Shown in pieces: positions 34,660 to 47,300 of a stretch of 64,000 bases of DNA. Each line of letters begins with the position of its first letter. Position 1 is the first letter of the stretch. This DNA comes from Serripes groenlandicus (taxonomy: Eukaryota; Mollusca; Bivalvia; Cardiida; Cardiidae): assembly GCA_031761405.1 (NCBI GenBank), contig JASEVX010000003.1:61057965-61121964 (forward strand), written 5' to 3'. Position numbers and translations under genes: made by a program. The notes beneath the pieces are model-generated. The model saw only the letters and a list, made by a program, of their open reading frames with translations. It searched no databases and had not been told where the DNA came from.

Positions 34660-36650
34660 TTTTGAGATTTTAAATTACAAATCCGGTTGAGTCTGAAAAA
34701 ATGGTATTACAAAATGGCTTCTTGATAATCATGTAGGTTTCACGCGCAATTTCATCATCACCTTACTGAAATAAGTATTATTCAACATTTCGAGGGGTTG
34801 GCGTGAAACGGTTGTAACTCAAATTGGTATTTTTTTTACCAAGGTTAAACAATGGAAATTAAGGTGCCATTGCTCGTTCTGAGCAATGGCACCTAAATTT
34901 GCATTGTTTACAAAGGGGTCAAAATTGCCCCTAAACCATGGTTTTCAAAATAGGTTTTTAGTTACAACCGTTTCACGCCAAGCCCTCGATTTGTATATTG
35001 ATTCTTGGTAAATTTAACTGAAATACACAGATTTTTAAATTTCAGATATTTTTTTGGATATTCATGTATGTATTATGCAATCTTTCCTTACTTACGTTCT
35101 AAAATAAGACTTGTTACAGTTTGTACATAGGTTTCTTGTAATTTTAAGTTGAACATTTCAGTTAGGTTGACTTTTGGAAATTTTATTACAAAACGTGTTG
35201 AGTCCGAAAATGCGTTATTACAATTCGGGTTCTTGATATTCATGTATATTTCAGTATTGTTTAACATTTGTGTATTGATTCCTTGTAAATTATAGTTGAG
35301 ATAAACATATTTTCACATTTCCGATATTTTTATTACAAAACGGGTTGAGACCCGAAAAGTTGTATTATAAAACGGGATTTTGATATTCATGTATGTTTCA
35401 TGCACGATTTCATCAACACTCTACTGAAATAAGTATTATTTAGCATTTGTGTATTGATTCCCCGAGAATCATAGCTAAAGTACACAGATTTTCATATTTC
35501 CGATAGTTTTATTACAAAACGGGTCGAGTCCAAACATGTGGTATTACAAAACGGGTTCTTGATATCCATGTAGGTATTTTTAAATTTATCAATACTTACG
35601 TTCTAAACAAAGACTTTTTAACATTTTTTCAGTTTAATCGTCTTTTTAAATTGTTATTACAGAACGGGTTGGATCTGAAAATGTGGTATAACCAAACGGG
35701 TTCTTGATATTCATGTATCTTTCACGCGCGATTTCATTACCATCCTTCTGAAATGATTTTTATTACAAAACGGGTTCTTGATTTTAATGTATGTATTTTG
35801 CAATTTTCCCTAAATTAAGACTTTTAAACATTCGTTCATAGATTTCTTGTAATTTTAAGTTGAAAATATCAGTTAAATTGACTGTTGGAATTTTTTATTA
35901 CAAAACGGGTTGAGTCCGAAAATGCGGTATTACAAAACGGGTTCTCGATATTCATGTATGGTCACGCGCGATTGCATTACAATCCTTCAGAAATGAGTAT
36001 TGTTTATCATTTGTGTATTGATTCCTTGTAAATTATAGCTGAGATAAACATATTTTTATATAACGATATTTTTATTACAAAACCGGTTGAGTCCCGATAA
36101 GTGGTATTACAAAACGGTGTCTTGATATTCATGTACGTTTCACACGCGATTTCATCAATAACCTACTGAAATAAGTATTATTTAACATTTGTTTTTTGAT
36201 TCCTCGTACATTAAAGCTGAAATAAACATATGTTTACATACCCGATATCTTTATTACAAAACGGGTTCCCAAAAAGTTGTATCACAAAACTGGTTATTGA
36301 TATTCATGTATGTATTATGCAATGTTTCATTGCTGACATTCTAAAAATATCCATTTTTTTAGTTTTTTACAAAGGTTTCTTGTAATTATAAGTTCAAAAT
36401 TTCAGTTTAATTGACTTTTGAAATTGTTATTACAAAATAACAATATTATTATTGAGTCTGAAAATGCGTATTTCAAAACGGGTTCTTGATATTCATGTAT
36501 GTTTCACGTACGATCTCATTACCATCGTTCTGAATTAAGTTTTTTTGTATTGATTCCTTGTAAATTATAGCTGAAAGAAACAGGTTGTTATATTTCCGTT
36601 ATTTTTTATTACAAAACGAGTTGAGTCTCGAAAATTGGTATTACAAAAAA
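34660..36650 (+). repeat. satellite-like array, about 178-bp period
   Basis: Units carry two ACAAAACGGGTT words about 30 bp apart, then TTGATATTCATGTATG and GTGTATTGATTCC. Starts near 35333, 35511, 35897, 36074, 36252, 36427 and 36606 fit 175-179 bp. Other units are shortened to about 140 bp. Confidence 0.85.
34791..34988. mobile_element. hairpin MITE with 4-bp TSD ATTT
   Basis: Inverted ends CGAGGGGTTGGCGTGAAACG / TTTCACGCCAAGCCCTCG, flanked by ATTT (34787-34790, 34989-34992). It interrupts a satellite unit whose uninterrupted form reads AACATTTGTGTATTG. It also contains GGTGCCATTGCTCG paired with GAGCAATGGCACC. Confidence 0.9.
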
Positions 36651-36966
36651 AAAATGTAAAGACATTGCATAAACGTACTTTCACGATAATTTGTTGACAT
36701 TAAAATATGACGTCACTTTCGATTTGTTGTTATTGTTATTGTCTTTTTTTTTAAATAATAACTTGATGAAGGCGTAGTACTACAATCGCCGAAACGTTTA
36801 AAACACGCGTTGTTGTTTGTATTTAATCTTTAAAATAAGTTTGAGAAAGCTTTCAACTATATCTTCTCAACCCTTAGCTTAACTTCAAATTGATTTCACT
36901 CATAGGTTCCTTACGTTGTCCTCTGAGATTTCGTTTTGAGAAAACTTTGAAAAAAACCACCACTAT

Positions 36967-36974
36967 AAATAGCC
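36967..36974 (+). promoter_or_regulatory. candidate TATA box TATAAATA, copy B
   Basis: Same motif as at 25608. Here about 1.17 kb from the ATG because two elements were inserted between them. Confidence 0.2.
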
Positions 36975-36988
36975 TCTCTATATGGTTA

Positions 36989-37219
36989 TTAACCCTTTCC
37001 CTCATATAGACGCTTTCTGACGCCTCCGTAGCAGACAGCGTTTTGAAAACATAGTGACCAAAAGAAGAAATTGCTCAAAACGAGCAATTTCTCCTTTTGC
37101 CACAATGTTTTCCACTTTTAATCATAGGTTATCCATTTAATTATAGAAATTTTCTATTTTTTGACAAAATATGTTCAAAGTCGTCTGCTGCAGAATTGTC
37201 GTATGAGAGAAAGGGTTAA
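36989..37219. mobile_element. piggyBac-like MITE with exact TTAA ends and an empty site in copy A
   Basis: TTAACCCTTTCCCTCATATA to GTATGAGAGAAAGGGTTAA. Copy A of the duplication has the uninterrupted target (CTTAATA near 25633), which shows this inserted after the duplication. Confidence 0.9.
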
Positions 37220-37419
37220 AGTACAATAATAATTACGTCTTTTTTATTCAAAATATACTATTTAGAGGGACTATTAATACTAAAATGGCCTTGTGTTTTG
37301 TTTCTCTTTTTTTTTTTTTTTCTTTCAAAACGAAATATTAACTGTCAAGTAATCACTTAGAAACCGCTTCGCTCGGCAACACTAGATGGCTGTCATAATA
37401 ATCTAGTAAAATCGCCAGG

Positions 37420-38025
37420 TACCGCCTCAAAGATGAAGTGATAGGACACCCTCCTCTGGTGCGCAAGGTCGCGGGTTTGATCCTCGGCCACGTCCGGGGG
37501 GCGTAGCTCCCTTTAGGCACTGTAGGCGCGTGCCTACACATTTTTTCTCAAAATGCCCAAAGATGCAACTGCGTCGATACACATCTGCGTAATGTATCGA
37601 CCAGATCAGCCTGCGCTGTCCGCGCAGACTGATCCGACCGTCACATTCCGTCTAAGGGGGGATACATAGAGTAGTGAATCCTGAAACAGAAAATCCACAG
37701 GAGGCGAAAAGTGCATATCAGGGTACGCCTGTGTGGCATGCTTAGGCTGATCCGGGTCGATACTTTACGCAGAGTCCACAATGTTGATTTTCTCAAGAGA
37801 CGGCCTACACATTGAGTATTGCAAAGCTACGCCCCTGACGTCATACCAAATACTTTAAAAATGGTAGTAAAGACTGCCCTTCTTGGCGCTCAGGATTATG
37901 CGGTTAGCATTACAACTGACTCGCTGGTTTCGAAAAAATGCACCATTAAAGTATGGTAAATGATCCAGGACATGCTGTGATAAAACATTCAAATTGTTGA
38001 AAGCGTTGTTTAACACCAACAAATA
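37420..38025 (+). repeat. SINE, family S2, interrupted
   Basis: Orthologue of 25829-26083. The head (GATGAAGTGATAGGACACCC) and body are split by the element at 37497-37838. Confidence 0.75.
37497..37838. mobile_element. GGGGCGTAGC-ended element containing a GAGCCGT MITE
   Basis: Inverted ends GGGGGGCGTAGC and GCTACGCCCC, with ACGTC on either side where copy A reads AGGTC once. The inside holds most of a GAGCCGT-family MITE (about 37565-37803). The ends look hAT-like, but the duplication seems to be 5 bp. Confidence 0.65.
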
Positions 38026-38134
38026 AACAAACAAAGAAAGTTTCCAGGTAAGCGAAACAAGGCCAATTTGACGCTCTTGTAACTTAAAACGTTTACAGTC
38101 GGTTAGTTGCAAATTGTAAGTGAACGCATTAAAC

Positions 38135-38309
38135 ATGGATCTACCGTCAGACCTTCAAAAACGAGAAAGTAAAACACCGAATGACAATGGAGAGAGAAAA
38201 AATGCCGGATTTTCGAGCACTCTTGGGACCTACGTTACTTTGATTGGGTATTCCTCGGGAATGTCGGACTTTTGGAGATTTCCTTTTCTTGTTTACAGGA
38301 ATGGGGGAG
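38135..38309 (+). CDS. SLC6 exon 1B
   Basis: ATG in AACATGG. A short cytosolic N-terminus of about 27 residues, then TM1: TLIGYSSGMSDFWRFPF, RNGGG. Asp45 takes the place of the near-invariant Asn (LeuT Asn27) of the Na1 site. Donor gttagt, phase 1. Confidence 0.9.
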
Positions 38310-41300
38310 GTTAGTTCATTGTTTTATTAACATTAGTTACGCTCCAGTAGTATGAGGAAGTGTGGCGACTTACGACCGGTAACTGCTAATCGTAGACAAT
38401 CACAGGTTAGTCGATATTATTCAAAAGGTTAACCCTTTTATCGCCGAATTATCTTAAGTAGACTCTTCCGTATTTAAAAATAGATTGCGGTTAAACGCTG
38501 TTTCCAACAGTCATATCACGGCGGCCAGTTCACCTACTCATGTGTGTTCTGGCTTTCTCACACCAGTACTCCACAAAACATTATTTCCAAGCAACTAGCT
38601 GCTTTTCCACACAGACTGTAAGGACACTGGTGGAAGACGAATGGCTCTTGGCTCAGCGACACTAAATTCCGTGCAGTTACCGTTTTGGAATAGTTTGATC
38701 GGTAGAAGGAAAACAATGCTGATTTCAGGTGAGACAGCTCGTTACTGATATATGATACTCGTCATGCATTGACATTCAGTTTGATCTATCGTGAATGTAT
38801 ATTGTGCTACCGTGGATGATCAAGAATGTTACATATACTCTATAAAGACTCTTACTGACTATAGGAACCAGCACTGAGTATCATGCATTCACTCTAGAAT
38901 GTTACATGCACTCAATACAGACTCTTACTGACTGTAGGAACCAGCACTGAGTATCGTGCATTCACTCTTACATGTTACATATACATTATACAAACTCTTA
39001 CTGACTGTAGGAACCAGCACTGAGTATCGTGCATTCACTCTATAATGTTACATATACTCTATACATACTCTTACTGGCGGTAGGAACCAGCACTTAGTAT
39101 CTTTCAGTCAGTCTGAAATGCTACATACACTCAATACAGACTCTTACTGGATGTAGGAACCAGCACTGAGTATCGTGCATTCGCTCTATAATGTTACATA
39201 TACTCAATAGAGTCTCTTACTGACGATAGGAACCAGCACTGAGTATCGTGCATTCACTCTTGAATGTTACATACACTCAATACATACTCTAACTGACTGT
39301 AGGAATCATCACTGAGTATCGTGCATTCACTCTAGAATGTTACATATACTCAATAGAGGCTCTAACTGACTGTAGGAACCAGCACTGAGTATCGTGCATT
39401 CACTTTAGAATGTTACATATACACTATACAGACTCTTAACTGACGATAGGAAACAGCACTGAGTATCGTGCATTCACTCTGGAATATTACATACACTCAC
39501 TACAGACTCTAACTGACTCTAGGAACCAGCACTGATTAGCATGCATTCATTCTAGAATACTACATATACTCTATACAAACTCTTACTAATGGTAGGAACC
39601 AGCACTGAGTACCTTGTATTCACTTTAGAACATTTTATGTAACATTCAATTCGCCCAACATATTTCTTTTTTTAAACATATATAATTTAGGACACATGCT
39701 CGTCTACAATTTGCCGAAATTTCAAGAATATATATCGAGCCGATTTTTCAGTTAAACGTTTCGATCGTAAGCTAGATACGCATATAGGGTAATAAAATTA
39801 ACACACCAGATGTTTACATCATTATCATCAATTTCAATCTTTTAAGTACCCCCTCTCTGTCACCCCCAGTAAATAAGGGTAGGTTGTAATTTTTTGCTTC
39901 TCTTTAAAGATTCGAAGTAGCTACGCTATTGCAATTCATATAGTTAATACATTAAACATACAACAAAAGAATACTTGCATTGTTACCATCCTCGGTACCC
40001 AGGCTATTCATAAAATATATGATACCCTGGGCAAATTGGCTGTACAAATCTCGTACTCATGAATAATTTATGAGGTGAAATAATTACATTTCAGGTATAG
40101 ATTAAATTCGTGCAGTGAGCAATGACGAATTGTCAGTAACTCAACATATACAAATTTCGTGAACCAATGAGAAGTGACGGGTTGAAAGATAATTACATTT
40201 CAGGTATAGATCAAGTTCAAGCAGTGAGCCATGACGAAAGATCATGGATTGTTCCAATATCCAAAATAGGGATGAGCATAAAAATATGCGCACGCTTTGA
40301 TTATAAGTAAAATCCTGACACAACACCAGAATCACTAAGAAAGTTATAATACTTTTAGAGTATTCCTCGTATAATAATATATCAACAGATGTCCAAGTAT
40401 GATTATCCTTGATCCTATTTTACGTCTATTTATATACTGTATCATTTGCAATAAAATAACTATTCGGGAAGAAATAAATCAAAATATCCATTTTTATTAG
40501 GGAGTAGATTTTATGATACCATAAAGTTGAAGATTAATGTAAAAAAAAAATTGTCAATTTTAATTCCGCTGACTGCGTTTCACCTAAAATATCGCAATGT
40601 GCGTTCCGACGCGGGACATCGGCATTCTGATTTACTAAAACGCAGATTTTATTGAAATTTTGGTAATTTGTATTAGAGGTCAAATTACGCTAAATACATC
40701 CGCTGACTTGTCCCTAAAAAATACTTTGTTTGCGTAGAAATTAGTGTATATACCATCACCAGAATGTATTGAATATATGACATTGAGTTTAATGCATTGT
40801 GAATGTGTATAGGATGCACTGGAAATGAATGATTTGATCACTTTTAGTATTTTGACCTTGTTTGAAAGTGAAAGTAGAAAATGCTAAACACCGGTTTTGT
40901 CCGGGCCCTATTTGGTCCAAAATGACGGTTACCATTTTCGCCTGGTGAGTTCTTTCTTGCATAATGCATGAACATTTTCTTTGGATTGTTTCAAAGCTAG
41001 GAGGTAACTCTCTCAAATGATATATGGTTTTCTACATGAGAAACGCTTAGAAAGTGTGACAATTGAGGACTGAAACTGGTCGATTTACATGGAAACATAG
41101 AAGGATTTTTGTTGGTATATTGTAACCTAAAAAGCTTTTGAGTGGAATGTATCAAAATTCAATTTTGTGTCAACTGCACATATTGAAACATTCTAGGGTA
41201 CTTGACGGGGTGGGATTCAGTCAAATTTTCTTGAAACATTATGAGACTGGGTGCCTGGAGTGTAATTTAGGCTCATGTAGGTATCCAGACATTAGGTAAT

Positions 41301-44300
41301 AGCCTTTTTGACATTTTTCCACAAAAATGATGTTTTTCCAGCTATTTCAAATTTTCTTTGATTGGTTAACTGCATAAAACAGGCATAAACTGAGCAATTT
41401 CTCCTTTTGTCACAATGTTTTCACGTCTTTTCAGCAAACAAACTTACATCAAAGTTATTTGTCAAGATGTTTTCAAAGTCGTCGGCTGCTATTTGTTGTA
41501 TGTGGCAAAGGGTTAAATACTAAAGTTTCAATTATAAAATCACTTGGTAAATTGTATGTAATATTAGTTATCAGGAAGATGAAACAGCTTGGTCTGACGA
41601 AGATCTGTACTATGCACTGGATTTTACAGAACAGATTCCAGTCATGCAACTTCCACTTTCGAAGTCGGATACAGATTCAGGGGACAATATTCCTTTTGTT
41701 GAAATGAGAAATAGAAAAGGGACTTGTTTGAGAAAATAACCTGTGAAAAGAAAAATAATGGAAGGTGAGAACAGTGAGGAAACAGATGACAGTGGTAAGG
41801 ACAAGTCAAACAAGCCCAGCAAACAGACATGAATTCTAGTGACTCGGAAATTGATTAAAACAGTGCACAAACTACAACTATATATGTTCATAAAACAAAA
41901 AGTAAAAGATAAAAAACACAGAAGATTCCAAGCCGAGTTACTTATAGAAGTCAAGTAATTGAGCTCAGAAGGGAAAGGGAGCATAAGAAAAAGTGGTATT
42001 CTTAAAAAATTCCAAACAAAATAAAACCTTTACAAGACAAAACAGAAGACGCAATGGGTCAAACAGTGTTTTGAGTAATATTGAAAGAACGAAACTGATA
42101 AGTGCAAAAATGCATTCTGTTCAGGCAATTGTTACATTTGTTTCGATTAGACAACCTACTTGCAAGCAATGGGAGACAGAGATTTCCTGTTAAGGCTGAC
42201 GGGAACTCATTCTTTGCAGTTAGAGAAAGCGCAAATCTTAATGATGACGTTTCTGAAATGTAACTTTATGTGTTCCAAAGTTGAAATATATATTACTTTT
42301 GTGATAACAAGGTAGATAAAGCACCATTTGGAACAGAACAGTTCATTAATGAAATTGATCAATTGGTCAGTGGAATTGTGAGTATGGGTGACTGTTTACC
42401 ACTGGTTGTTGAAAACTAATATAAGTCTGTCGTGAGAATATTTTCAAGTTCAACATCTACACATGTGCTTGGCATTAAACTTAACACAGCCCAATCAGAA
42501 AATTACATATATCTTGCCTATATCGTCATTCGAGGAGAAGAACATTACGAAGCAACAAAACATATACATGTACATGACGTTAATAGGCAGAATTCATCAG
42601 ACGAGCAAAAGTTGGGAGATAATGTTGTTACAAACATTGATTTCTCGACAGCGCAGGAATCTTCAAACCAACTGAACGAAGAAGAGAAAATGGGACAGTT
42701 TTCAACACCAGATAAACGTGCCGCATATCAAAGTCCTCAGAAGAAAGTTGAAAAAGGAAAAAAATATTTAGATAAGTGGAAGAGAAATATTAGAATGAAA
42801 CAAAGAAGTTAAGGCAAAGAATATGTCTTTGCAACTGGCAAAATCATTACACAGAAAAGATTGAGACCACATAACTGCACAAAATTTCGTTTCAAATGTG
42901 GTAACAAATTTTCTGAAGAAAATCGACAACAGATATTTGATTTGTACTATGAACTTGCAAATTACGAACGCCAAAGGCATTTCATATGTTACATGGTTGG
43001 AGTTGAAACTCCAGCCCGGAAAGGAAAGCAGAAGAAATCAGTGTAAAAATACCACTTAGTATCTAAAGAGAAAAAAGAGCGCGTTTGTCGTGATTTCCTC
43101 ATAAAAACGTTAGATATTAAAAGAAAATCAATAAAGTATACAATTGTAAAGAAACGTCATGGAGCTTTCGGCGGAAAAGACATGAGGTGGAAAGCAGAAT
43201 CAGCAAATAAAACGAAACGAAAAAAAATCTGCCACTGATTTTGTGCATCAGCACATACATTCATTTCCAAAAATGGAATCTCATTATTCCAGGAAAAAGA
43301 CCAAGAAAGAATACCTTGCTCATATTCTTAATATGAAAACAATATGGAAACTTTACTGTACAGAATGAAAAAAGAAGAATATAGCTCCTATCAAGCAATC
43401 CAAATACCGAAAGTATATTTTGCGAAAATTACAACTTATCATCATTTTTTAAGCCGACAAAAGACCAATGTTCGCTATGTGAATTGTATAAAAGGTACCA
43501 GACAGCAGGAACAGTTAAGGCAGAATTGAAACAACAGCATATAGAACACCTAAGGAACAAATTGCTGGCAAGAGAAGAAAAGGAGAAAGACAAAAGATGA
43601 TAGCATTTATATTGCTACATTTGATTTGCAGGCAGCCCTTACAACACCATGTTCACTAGTGAGTGAACTGTACTACTCAAGGAAACTGTGTTGCTACAAT
43701 CTAACTGTTTATTTGTTAAGCGACAAACAAGTTTTCTGTCACTTGTGGGATGACTGTGTTGCTACAATCTAACTGTTTATTTGTTAAGCGACAAACAAGT
43801 TTTCTGTCACTTGTGGGATGAAACTCAGGGCAAAAGAGGATCGTGTGAGATAGCAACCTGTCTGATGAAGACCACATTGTCGGTTTGTTCTGCTTCAAGT
43901 ACAATGACAGAAATAATATTCGACTCTGACACATGTGGTGGACAAAACAGAAACCAGTTTGTTACAGCATCATTTCTATATATCATGTCCCAACTACTCT
44001 AACTGCAAAAACCCTGAATCACAAGTTCTTAGAATCTGGCTAATCTCAAATGGAGTCTGATTACTCTACTATTTAAACTGCCAAAAAGAAAACGTCTGGG
44101 TGTGTACCTTCATAGTGGAGTACCCTGGTAAGTTTAGCAAGACGGACAAATCCATACATTGCCGTTCTCTTGAAATATGACCATGTTGTAGACTTTAAGA
44201 TGTTTGTCAAGAAGCACTGTTCCAATCTGAAATTCTCAACAATGGTAGAGCGCATCAATTGATTGAAAGTAAAAGGGATACAAGTGAAGCAAAACTGTCC

Positions 44301-47300
44301 TAGAAGAGTCTTTCTAAACTATTCATTTACTTCTTTCATGGATGTAAAGGTAGAAACTACATCACGACAGCAAATGGACCGAGTACATAATAGACCAGAA
44401 AGTGCAGGAAATTTAGACATGTGTTACAACACCAAACTTGCGATTTCTTTACAGAAGAAGAATGATTCAATAAGCCTTTGTGCAAAAGACATTATACCCG
44501 AAGAATTTCATGGATATTTTACTGCTTTAGCTGTAAGCGAATCACAAACAGACAGAGTACCGGTGGACTCATCCTCGGTACCCAGGCTATTCATAAAATA
44601 TATGATACCCTGGGCAAATTGGCTGTACAAATCTCGTACTCATGAATAATTTATGAGGTGAAATGCAGCCTTTTGATTGGCCGCATGACACAAACCTTTT
44701 GCGATACTAAAATTACAGTGTTGTTACGGAGGAAATCGTGGCGCATGCTTTACGAAATTTCGCTAGCCAATTTGCCCAGGGTATCATATATTTTATGAGT
44801 AGCCTGGGTACCGAGGATGCGGTGGACTCTTCCGACGAAGATACTGAAACAGAGTAAACATGTGCCGATTTGGTTCCAAATTGTTCATTTGGCAGTTGAT
44901 TTGTGTTAAAAATGTTTTATAGCTGTGTAATTGTAATCAGAACAATTGGTATAGTAGTAATATACATGTAAATCCCTCTGTACGTTATTTTTGACATCAT
45001 GTATTCAATAAATGATCATGGAAAAGGACACTATTTGTCATTTGGTTCCTTATTGTCCGAAAAAAAAAATCAAACTTAAGTTTATGCAAAAAGGTACCAA
45101 CTGGAAAAATCTGCAAAACTACCTAAAATAACAAACCTATCAACAAGAAACCTAAGGAACACATTAAACATATAGATGTAAATAATTCTTGTAAGTTTAA
45201 TCACTCTAAGTGAAATTTTTGATTTGTTGTAAAAGTCCAAATCTTTGAAAGCGATTTTCTCAAAACTATGAAAACTATGAAAATGACGTTATTTTTAGGA
45301 CAATAGAGAAATGGTCGGGCAGCTAACGCCATTGGTGCACAGTGCATAATTACGCTCTAAACCTGCTGTATTCGCATGTACAAAAGTACAACATTTTGCT
45401 TATAATTTTCCAGGGGCTTTCTTGATACCATTCATTTTGACGACATGTATCTGTGGCATTCCGCTGTTCTTCTTAGAGTACACACTGGCAAACTTCTCCG
45501 GTAAAGGTCCGTATAGAATCTGGGATGTATCGCCATTCTTCCGAGGTGAGTAGTCTTTGGTGATTAAATGTACCCTTTTAAAACATGCAGTTAAAACAAT
45601 TTACCTAGCAATCATAGGCATTCGGCAATAAACACGTTAACCCTTTTACATATATAAAATCTGCGTTAGACGACTTTAACCCTTTTCTACATACAGCATA
45701 TCTGCAGCAGATGACTTTGAAGACATTTAGAATAACATATGAAAAGTCTATATAAATGAAGATATAATTACTGAAAACAGTTGAAAACAGTGTGGCAAAA
45801 GGAGAAATTGCTCGTTTTGGCAATTTCTCCTTTTGCCACACTGTTTTCAACTGTTTTCAGTAATTATATCTTTTTTTGGCAATTTCTCCTTTTGCTACAA
45901 TGTTTCAAGAGTTGTCTGCTTTAGAGGCGTCAGAAAAGGTCTATATGTGGGAAAGGGTTAAAAATACACCAGCGTACATATGGAATCAAAGCGCTGAATG
46001 TGCTGACAGCAAGGAGCTTACTGCAGATCACGGATTGCATTTACACATGGATTTACCGATCCCAAATGTCTAACAAGAAAACTTTGAAATAACACTTTGT
46101 TATGTTCATATATTGAATGATATAGGAGTTGAACGTACTCTATTGTTTACACAGAATGGGAGTCCACTGATTTCCAAATTGACACAAACTACTTACCTTA
46201 AGTATGCTCACCAGCTTTCCAACGATCCCCATTGCTAAACACTCTATAAATGAAAGTATAGTTAGGCGGCGCTCTGTGAAAACCAACATTAGGCGTATTC
46301 GATAAGTATATTCCACACACTCAGATATGGCTATGAACTGTTCACCAATTAATCAGGTATGGTTTCAAGAAACATATATTAAGCAATATCGATTTGGGTC
46401 GTTAACATGGCTACAAAGGCATGTATTCTTTCGAGCTGTTAATAATTAGGTTTAACGAATGCAAGACTTTCTTCTCCGAGTATGGTTGACTGTTACGATC
46501 AATAGGAATGCAATCGACCCCATTGAATACGGTCGTATTTATTTACAGATACTGTAATCATGTCTCACCAATGTGAACTTTTCATGCTGCCAATCATGTT
46601 AGCGATGCTTCGACATATATACCATTTTGAGAATTTAGATAATATGCGACGTGTTTGTCGACACACCCTATACATGTACTTGAGTGTAGATCAGTAACAG
46701 ATATTAAATATATTTCAGCGTTAACCTGTGCTCTTAGATAGTTTTAACTTAGTTTAAGATTATTTATTTTGCATCGATAGAGAAACAAGTTTTAAGCTTA
46801 TATTAATTACGCTCGATGTCTTTTTCCTGAAATCATTACCATTCCTCGCGCTATTTTGCGTAGAAAACTCCCAAATTAAGAACCCGCTCATCACGGGATT
46901 CAAACCCGGGACCTTTGGTACGAAATGCCGACGCTCTACCACTGCATCACTGTCTTTTGTGTTCTTCTATTAAAGGTATGGGTATTTCTATGATGGTGGC
47001 CTGTACAATATATGTGACGTGTGGGACCGTGTTCCGAGGCTGGTTGATCTATTTCTTTGTCCACTCGTTCGGAAATCCTTTGCCATGGTCGCACTGTAAC
47101 AACACGTGGAACACAGATACGTGCAAGACAAACCCGTTTTTACATAACCAGGTTACGGAAATGACGCAAAATGTGACGTCATTGATTAACGCATCTACAC
47201 CGGATGTTACGACGAAAATAAATATTACTGGAATGACAGCTGCGGAAGAATACTGGCAGTAAGTTTCTAATTAGACAGCTTTTTATTTACTAACTTTTAA

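Larger units (their letters stand above)
36959..38745 (+). repeat. segmental duplication, copy B (SLC6 exon-1 region)
   Basis: Partner of 25590-27060. It begins at ACTATAAATAGCCTCT and ends with a single unit of the 30-bp word, after which the sequences part. Confidence 0.9.
41572..44857 (+). pseudogene. decayed transposase-like gene (SDTCGGQNRN family)
   Basis: Fragments in several frames line up with a protein family found as many copies in bivalves, cnidarians and aphids. In order: an acidic N-terminal part (SDEDLYYALDF), a basic region (YLDKWKRNIRMKQRS), a CTKFRFKCGNKFSEENRQ Cys segment with YYELANYERQRHF, a KTNVRYVNCIKG-like region, LWDETQGKRGSCEIATCL, DSDTCGGQNRNQFVTASFLY, and the end DEDTETE before TAA at 44855-44857. 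At least six frame breaks, a 68-bp duplication and an inserted MITE make it non-functional. The family resembles DDE-type transposases with a DxCGGQNxN block; calling it a transposase is inference. It lies in SLC6 intron 1 on the same strand. Confidence 0.7.

Noticed and set aside
42432..42812. 126-codon frame as a separate gene
   Set aside because: It is one in-frame fragment of the transposase-like pseudogene, with relatives of the neighbouring fragments in other frames.
40560..45400. Terminal inverted repeats of an autonomous element around the pseudogene
   Set aside because: A weak match (TTGTCCCTAAAAAATA near 40710 and the complement of TATTTTTAGGACAA near 45290) is too short and has no TSD, so no borders were assigned.
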